From Ruegeria sp. YS9 (GTDB lineage: Bacteria > Pseudomonadota > Alphaproteobacteria > Rhodobacterales > Rhodobacteraceae), in contig NZ_CP102409.1 in NCBI RefSeq assembly GCF_024628725.1, positions 1,459,001-1,523,000 on the forward strand: a stretch of DNA of 64,000 bases. The letters run 5' to 3'. Each line of letters begins with the position of its first letter. The stretch's first letter is position 1. Shown one piece after another: positions 60,070 to 64,000 of the stretch. The notes under the pieces were generated by a model. It saw nothing but the letters and a program-made list of their open reading frames with translations, was not told the origin of the DNA and searched no databases. A program made the position numbers and the translations under genes.

Positions 60070-60084
60070 TTAGAACCGTTCTAA
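60070..60084 (-). promoter_or_regulatory. Irr-type iron control element (ICE box) upstream of iscR
   Basis: A perfect 7-1-7 inverted repeat TTAGAAC-C-GTTCTAA, matching the consensus of the iron control element recognised by Irr in alphaproteobacteria. It lies 101 bases upstream of the iscR start and 67 bases from the divergent hydrolase start, so it could act on the suf operon, the hydrolase gene or both. Confidence 0.75.
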
Positions 60085-60150
60085 GGTGCCCGACGATTAT
60101 CGTCAAGTATATCCGGGCATCTGTACGAAAAAGACAGGACCAAAGCACAC

Positions 60151-60804
60151 ATGCCCGAGGTGATTTTTCCCGGACCCGAAGGCCGCCTGGAAGGCCGCTA
60201 CCACCCGCAAAAGGAAAAAGACGCACCGATCGCCATCGTGCTTCACCCGCACCCTCAGTTCGGCGGGACCATGAACAACAAGGTGGTCTACAACCTGCAC
60301 TATGCCTTCTACAACATGGGCTTCACCGTGTTGCGCTTCAATTTTCGCGGCGTCGGTCGCAGCCAGGGCGAATACGATCAGGGCGTGGGCGAGCTGAGCG
60401 ATGCGGCGTCGGCGCTGGACTACCTGCAATCGATGAACAACAATTCGAAACACTGCTGGGTCGCAGGTTTCTCGTTCGGTGCGTGGATCGGTATGCAACT
60501 GCTGATGCGCCGCCCTGAAATCACGGGATTCATCAGTGTATCGCCCCCTGCAAACATGTACGACTTTTCGTTCCTTGCCCCCTGCCCGTCTTCCGGCCTG
60601 ATCATCAACGGCACGGCTGACAGGGTGGCGCCTCCGGCTGACACGACCTCGCTGGTGAACAAGCTGCACGAGCAAAAGGGAATCACCATCACGCACACCG
60701 AAGTGGAAGGTGCGGACCACTTCTTTCAGGATCGTCACATGGACACGCTGATCACCAATGTCAGCGACTATGTGAAACGCCGCCTGACCGAGAACACCCG
60801 CTGA
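60151..60804 (+). CDS. Alpha/beta hydrolase
   Basis: A 217-residue cytosolic alpha/beta hydrolase. It has the opening VIFPGPEGRLEGRY and HPHPQFGGTMNNKVVYNL near 33-50, the nucleophile elbow Gly-Phe-Ser-Phe-Gly in WVAGFSFGAWIG, and C-terminal Asp and His in NGTADRVAPP and VEGADHFFQDR. Homologues are conserved across alphaproteobacteria without known substrate. Divergent from iscR across the Irr-type box. Coupled by overlap to the small gene after it. Confidence 0.88.
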   Translation: MPEVIFPGPEGRLEGRYHPQKEKDAPIAIVLHPHPQFGGTMNNKVVYNLHYAFYNMGFTVLRFNFRGVGRSQGEYDQGVGELSDAASALDYLQSMNNNSKHCWVAGFSFGAWIGMQLLMRRPEITGFISVSPPANMYDFSFLAPCPSSGLIINGTADRVAPPADTTSLVNKLHEQKGITITHTEVEGADHFFQDRHMDTLITNVSDYVKRRLTENTR

Positions 60805-61049
60805 TGTCCGACACCATCACATCTCTTGCCGCCAAACTGGCCGAAGATACGATGAAGGTTATGGATGAGACAGGCGAAGACAGGTTCTTCGTCGAAGTTG
60901 GAGAAGTGCTCGGGGCTGCGTCTCAGTCTCTGGAAGAGGCGTTTCTGACGGAAATTCGTGTTCGGCTGGCGGAGCGGAAAGCCAGGCAGTTCGTGATCAA
61001 ACGCTTGTCTGCGCATCGTGCGAAGCAGAAAGCGATCGAAAAACAATGA
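60804..61049 (+). CDS. Small helical protein of unknown function
   Basis: An 81-residue soluble, highly charged helical protein (SLAAKLAEDTMKVMDETGEDR, EVLGAASQSLEEAFLTEIRVRLAER, KARQFVIKRLSAHRAKQKA). Its ATG shares a base with the hydrolase stop and its stop overlaps the start of the HD-domain gene (ATGA), so three genes are coupled. Likely a conserved Rhodobacteraceae protein. No known motif. A nucleic-acid-binding tail is suggested only by the Lys/Arg-rich C-terminus. Confidence 0.8.
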   Translation: MSDTITSLAAKLAEDTMKVMDETGEDRFFVEVGEVLGAASQSLEEAFLTEIRVRLAERKARQFVIKRLSAHRAKQKAIEKQ

Positions 61050-62209
61050 CCGACCGTTTGTCGGCGCAAATCGCATTTCTGAAACGGGCCGACGAACTGA
61101 AAATGGTCGAGCGGGCAAATGTTCTGCTTGACCAGTCCAGACCCGAGAATTCCGCGGAGCACAGCTGGCATCTGGCCTTGTGGGCCCTGGTCATGGCCCC
61201 GTTGGCAGGGTCGGATGTCTCGATTGATCGGGTCATCCGCATGCTGTTGCTGCATGACCTGGTTGAGATCATCGTCGGCGACCACCCCATTCATCTTGAA
61301 ACCGATTGGAACTCGGTTGCCGAGGCTGAGCAAGCCGCAGCCAAAGATCTGTTTGGGCTGTTGCCAGGGGATCAGGCTGATGCCCTCCACGCTTTGTGGC
61401 GTGAATTCGAGGAGGATCAGACCGCCGACGCCCGGTTTGCAAAAGTTCTGGATCGGTGTCAGCCGCTGTTTCAGGTTCTGTGTGCCCCGAACCCCGATCC
61501 GGACCACGTGGACATAGCGCGCTCAAATCTCGAAGGCGGTCGCGCCGCCTATCTGGCAGAGGTTTTTCCACTGGCCTACGAGCACGCCGCAAACCTGCTG
61601 GCTGGTGCAGATACGAAGGCCAACGCGTTTACGACACGGCTGGCGTTTCTGACCGAAGCCGATCAGTTGAAATCCGTTCTCCGCGCCTCGCGGTTGATGG
61701 CGGGAGATCGTTTCGAAAACTCGGCAGAACACTCGTGGCACATCATGCTCTACGCCTGGGTTCTGGCTGAAAATGCGCCCCCAGAGATCAGTGTTGATCG
61801 GGTCCTTCAAATGCTGCTGCTGCACGATATCGTCGAAATCGACGCGGGCGACAATCCGATCCACGGGCAGGTCGACCACGCAGCGCAAGCAGCCAAGGAA
61901 CAAGCGGCGGCCAAGCGTTTGTTCGGGCTGCTGCCCGACACGCAATGCAGCACCTTCACGACACTGTGGCACGAGTTTGAAGCGGCAGACAGCCCGGACG
62001 CCAGGTTCGCCAAAGCCGTTGATCGTTTTCAGACACCTGTCGCCAATCTGGAAACCGGTGGCGGGTCGTGGGTCGATTACAAGGTTACATATGCCCAGCT
62101 TGAGGCACGCGTTCAGCCTGCGATTGCAGCAGGTTCTCCTCGGCTGTGGGATTGGCTGCAGCCGCAACTGGCAGCACATTTCCAAAGCGTCGAGGCTGTA
62201 CATCACTAG
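61046..62209 (+). CDS. Tandem HD-domain phosphohydrolase
   Basis: A 387-residue protein made of two copies of an HD module. Copy 1 has His39 in HSWH and His70-Asp71 in LLLHDLVEIIVGD. Copy 2 has His229 in HSWH and His260-Asp261 in LLLHDIVEIDAGD. The spacing between motifs is 31 residues in both. Each copy resembles the single-domain YfbR/5'-deoxynucleotidase HD family (about 190 residues). Both sites look intact. An intramolecular dimer of a nucleotide phosphohydrolase is the likely form. Follows two coupled genes. Confidence 0.87.
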   Translation: MTDRLSAQIAFLKRADELKMVERANVLLDQSRPENSAEHSWHLALWALVMAPLAGSDVSIDRVIRMLLLHDLVEIIVGDHPIHLETDWNSVAEAEQAAAKDLFGLLPGDQADALHALWREFEEDQTADARFAKVLDRCQPLFQVLCAPNPDPDHVDIARSNLEGGRAAYLAEVFPLAYEHAANLLAGADTKANAFTTRLAFLTEADQLKSVLRASRLMAGDRFENSAEHSWHIMLYAWVLAENAPPEISVDRVLQMLLLHDIVEIDAGDNPIHGQVDHAAQAAKEQAAAKRLFGLLPDTQCSTFTTLWHEFEAADSPDARFAKAVDRFQTPVANLETGGGSWVDYKVTYAQLEARVQPAIAAGSPRLWDWLQPQLAAHFQSVEAVHH

Positions 62210-62224
62210 ACGGAAAAGAAAAAA

Positions 62225-62245
62225 GGAGCCCGACGGCTCCTTTTT
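62225..62245. terminator. Bidirectional terminator between HD gene and small ORF
   Basis: GGAGCC-CGAC-GGCTCC with TTTTT after it on the plus strand and a TTTTTT-rich stretch after it on the minus strand, so it can stop transcripts from both sides. Confidence 0.85.
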
Positions 62246-62268
62246 CCCTGCTAAGCTCTACGTGGCGC

Positions 62269-62403
62269 TTAAAAAACACTACTACCATCAAACTGTTCAA
62301 CCATGTTGGCTGCTTCAACTTCGACGGACCCCCCGTCAGCAAGCCACCCAATCGCCACTATCAGACCCGCAGCAAATATCACGGATTTCGAAAATGTCGT
62401 CAT
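62269..62403 (-). CDS. Putative 44-residue exported or membrane microprotein
   Basis: A short minus-strand frame opening MTTFSKSVIFAAGLIVAIGW with a hydrophobic core at 9-21, then an acidic tail (LADGGSVEVEAANMVEQFD) ending GSSVF. It ends 24 bases before the bidirectional terminator, whose minus-strand T run would serve it. The ribosome site is weak (AGGATTT about 20 bases upstream, TTGAG nearer), and it is too short for automated calling. Translation is not proven. Confidence 0.5.
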   Translation of the reverse strand: MTTFSKSVIFAAGLIVAIGWLADGGSVEVEAANMVEQFDGSSVF

Positions 62404-62585
62404 AACTCAATACTCAATAACAAATCCTAAAATACGCTGAGAACATTACACTAATTCGATTCTCTGAATAGTCAGGTATACCTGACCTCAGGTGGTTTTC
62501 TTCCATCTTCAGACCCAAAATTGCCTTGTCCACTCCTTCGGTTTCATGCTCAACGCGGGGTATCTTTCCTGTTTCGAGGATCAAA
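62404..62585 (+). other. Intergenic stretch between the small ORF and SMR transporter
   Basis: Rather A/T-rich with several near-repeats (ACTCAATACTCAATAAC; GTCAGGTATACCTGACCTCAGG). The latter includes GTCAGGTATACCTGAC at about 62471-62486, a perfect 8+8 palindrome that could be an operator for the transporter gene. Confidence 0.5.
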
Positions 62586-62921
62586 ATGCCCCAAGCCTAT
62601 CTGTATCTGATGCTGGCTGTTGTTGCGGAAACCATTGGCACCACGGCCTTGCAGGCCAGTCAACAATTCACGCGGTTCTGGCCGTCCGTCCTTGTGGTCA
62701 TGGGGTACGGAGTCGCATTTTACCTCATGGCGCTGACGCTGAAATACATGCCTGTCGGCATTGTCTATGCAATCTGGTCAGGTCTGGGCATCTTTCTGAT
62801 CGCCGTGATCGGATTCATCGTGTTCGGCCAAAAGCTGGATTGGCCTGCGATCCTGGGGTTGACGTTGATCTTGTCCGGAATCCTGATCATTCACCTCTTT
62901 TCCAAGACTGCCGGCCACTGA
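62586..62921 (+). CDS. Small multidrug resistance (SMR/EmrE-like) transporter
   Basis: A 111-residue four-helix inner-membrane exporter. The essential membrane Glu15 is in MLAVVAETIGTTALQ. The second and third helices (VVMGYGVAFYLMALTLKYM, VGIVYAIWSGLGIFLIAVIGF) and the conserved WSGLG motif are present. Drug/quaternary-compound:proton antiport as a dimer is the expected activity, closer to EmrE than SugE by the AETIGT and YAIW signatures. A palindrome lies about 100 bases upstream. Confidence 0.92.
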   Translation: MPQAYLYLMLAVVAETIGTTALQASQQFTRFWPSVLVVMGYGVAFYLMALTLKYMPVGIVYAIWSGLGIFLIAVIGFIVFGQKLDWPAILGLTLILSGILIIHLFSKTAGH

Positions 62922-62997
62922 TCCACGGTTAGGGCTGGTATATTTTGTCGCGCCGCGCTATGCGCGCGGCAACTTCCCGTTCAAAGGCTGACCTCTC

Positions 62998-64000
62998 ATG
63001 GACCTGCGCAATATCGCAATCATCGCTCACGTGGACCACGGCAAGACGACCCTGGTGGATGAGCTGCTCAAACAATCCGGCGCGTTCCGGGAAAACCAGG
63101 CCGTGGCGGAACGCGCCATGGACAGCAACGACCTGGAACGCGAACGTGGTATCACCATTCTGGCCAAGGCAACTTCGGTCGAATGGAAAGACACGCGCAT
63201 CAACATCGTCGACACGCCGGGCCACGCCGATTTCGGTGGTGAGGTCGAGCGTATCCTCAGCATGGTCGATGGCGTTGTCCTGCTGGTTGACGCCGCCGAA
63301 GGCCCGATGCCGCAGACCAAATTCGTGACGTCGAAAGCCCTGGCGCTGGGCCTGCGCCCGATCGTGGTTCTGAACAAGGTCGACAAACCGGACGCGGAAC
63401 CTGACCGCGCACTGGATGAATGCTTTGATCTGTTTGCCAACCTCGGTGCCGATGATGATCAATTGGATTTCCCGGCCATGTATGCCTCGGGCCGCTCCGG
63501 CTGGGCGGATATGGAGCTGGACGGCCCCCGCAAGGACCTGAGCGCCCTGTTTGATCTGATCGTCGATCACGTTCCTGCCCCGAAACAGATCGCGCATAAG
63601 GGTGAGCCGTTCCGGATGCTGGCCACCACTTTGGGCAGCGATCCTTTCATCGGCCGCATTCTGACCGGTCGTGTGGAAAGCGGCACATTGAAGGCTGGCG
63701 ACAGCCTGAAAGCCCTGAGCCGCGATGGATCGTTGATCGAAAACTTTCGCGCCTCAAAAATATTGGCATTCCGTGGGCTGGCACAGCAACCTATCGATGT
63801 GGCCGAAGCCGGTGACATCGTCACCATCGCCGGCATGAGCAAAGCCACCGTGGCGGATTCTCTGGTTGCTCCGCAGGTCGAAGAAGCCCTGCCTGCACAG
63901 CCCATCGACCCGCCGACGATCACCGTAACTTTTGGCATCAATGATTCTCCGCTGGCCGGTCGTGACGGCAAGAAGGTTCAGTCGCGCGTCATCCGTGATC
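62998..64000 (+). CDS. typA: Ribosome-associated GTPase TypA/BipA (partial, runs off window end)
   Basis: A translational GTPase of the BipA family acting on 50S biogenesis and stress translation. G1 is AHVDHGKTT near residues 10-18, the switch region RERGITI, G3 [13 protein letters not shown]4 NKVDKPD and G5 SGRSGW. Domain II begins near residue 200 ([16 protein letters not shown]). The gene continues past 64000, with the last third of the protein missing. The ATG at 62998 has AAAGGCTG upstream. Confidence 0.95.
   Translation, partial: MDLRNIAIIAHVDHGKTTLVDELLKQSGAFRENQAVAERAMDSNDLERERGITILAKATSVEWKDTRINIVDTPGHADFGGEVERILSMVDGVVLLVDAAEGPMPQTKFVTSKALALGLRPIVVLNKVDKPDAEPDRALDECFDLFANLGADDDQLDFPAMYASGRSGWADMELDGPRKDLSALFDLIVDHVPAPKQIAHKGEPFRMLATTLGSDPFIGRILTGRVESGTLKAGDSLKALSRDGSLIENFRASKILAFRGLAQQPIDVAEAGDIVTIAGMSKATVADSLVAPQVEEALPAQPIDPPTITVTFGINDSPLAGRDGKKVQSRVIRD

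Overview
The window is about 60% G+C by eye and densely packed. It reads as chromosomal backbone of an alphaproteobacterium of the Rhodobacteraceae, Roseobacter-clade type (Ruegeria/Silicibacter-like). Evidence for this is a ChpT-type phosphotransferase, an IscR without the classical cluster cysteines heading an isc/suf operon, an Irr-type (ICE) palindrome, an olsBA ornithine-lipid pair, a class II DAHP synthase, and a run of small exported proteins of unknown function. I see no prophage, CRISPR array, rRNA operon or intact insertion sequence. The only clear trace of a mobile element is a decayed integrase beside tRNA-Arg(CCG). Layout: 1-1.7 kb, the end of a branched-chain amino acid (liv) permease gene and an MDR oxidoreductase. 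1.9-4.5 kb, an Ala-rich anchored coiled coil, tRNA-Ser(CGA) and two tandem DUF2059-like exported proteins. 4.7-10.3 kb, rplU-rpmA, LysE/GNAT, obgE-proB-proA. 10.3-14.8 kb, chpT, a DUF3553-like gene, olsBA, rpsB-tsf. 15-21.3 kb, a LuxR-type regulator translationally coupled to aroQ, then two SDRs, a DsbA-like isomerase, a serine hydrolase and tesB. 21.5-28.9 kb, the complete phosphate regulon phoR-pstSCAB-phoU-phoB with two tandem Pho boxes before pstS. 29-36 kb, gamma carbonic anhydrase, gmk, yicC, a PAS protein, DAHP synthase, a GlxA-type regulator and a PQQ sugar dehydrogenase. 36.2-42.8 kb, a liv ABC transporter split into livK-livG-livF and livH-livM by two small exported-protein genes. 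43-45.9 kb, a lipoprotein, a HerA-like ATPase, a non-coding interval with two strong plus-strand terminators and probable small RNAs, and an IalB-like protein. 45.9-51.5 kb, an envelope operon (L,D-transpeptidase, lpxD, ACP, ketosynthase) divergent from a YcbK-type peptidase. 51.5-52.2 kb, the integrase relic at tRNA-Arg. 52.3-60.1 kb, iscR-cysteine desulfurase-sufB-X-sufC-sufD-two membrane proteins-sufS. 60.1-64 kb, a hydrolase, a tandem HD-domain protein, an SMR transporter and the 5' part of typA. How the genes work together: PhoR/PhoB/PhoU and PstSCAB form the phosphate sensing and uptake loop, with a hairpin after pstS that would favour excess binding protein. IscR plus the Irr-type box should tie Fe-S assembly to iron status. 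Liv genes import branched-chain amino acids. lpxD, ACP, ketosynthase, L,D-transpeptidase, YcbK-like peptidase and olsBA all concern the cell envelope. No obvious new multi-gene defence or metabolic system is present. The items most worth following are the two adjacent small-RNA candidates at 44.8-45.1 kb, the LuxR-type protein whose AHL-pocket residues are replaced and which is coupled to aroQ, the exported-protein insert in the liv operon, the unidentified membrane proteins inside the suf operon, and a PhoR with no transmembrane segment.
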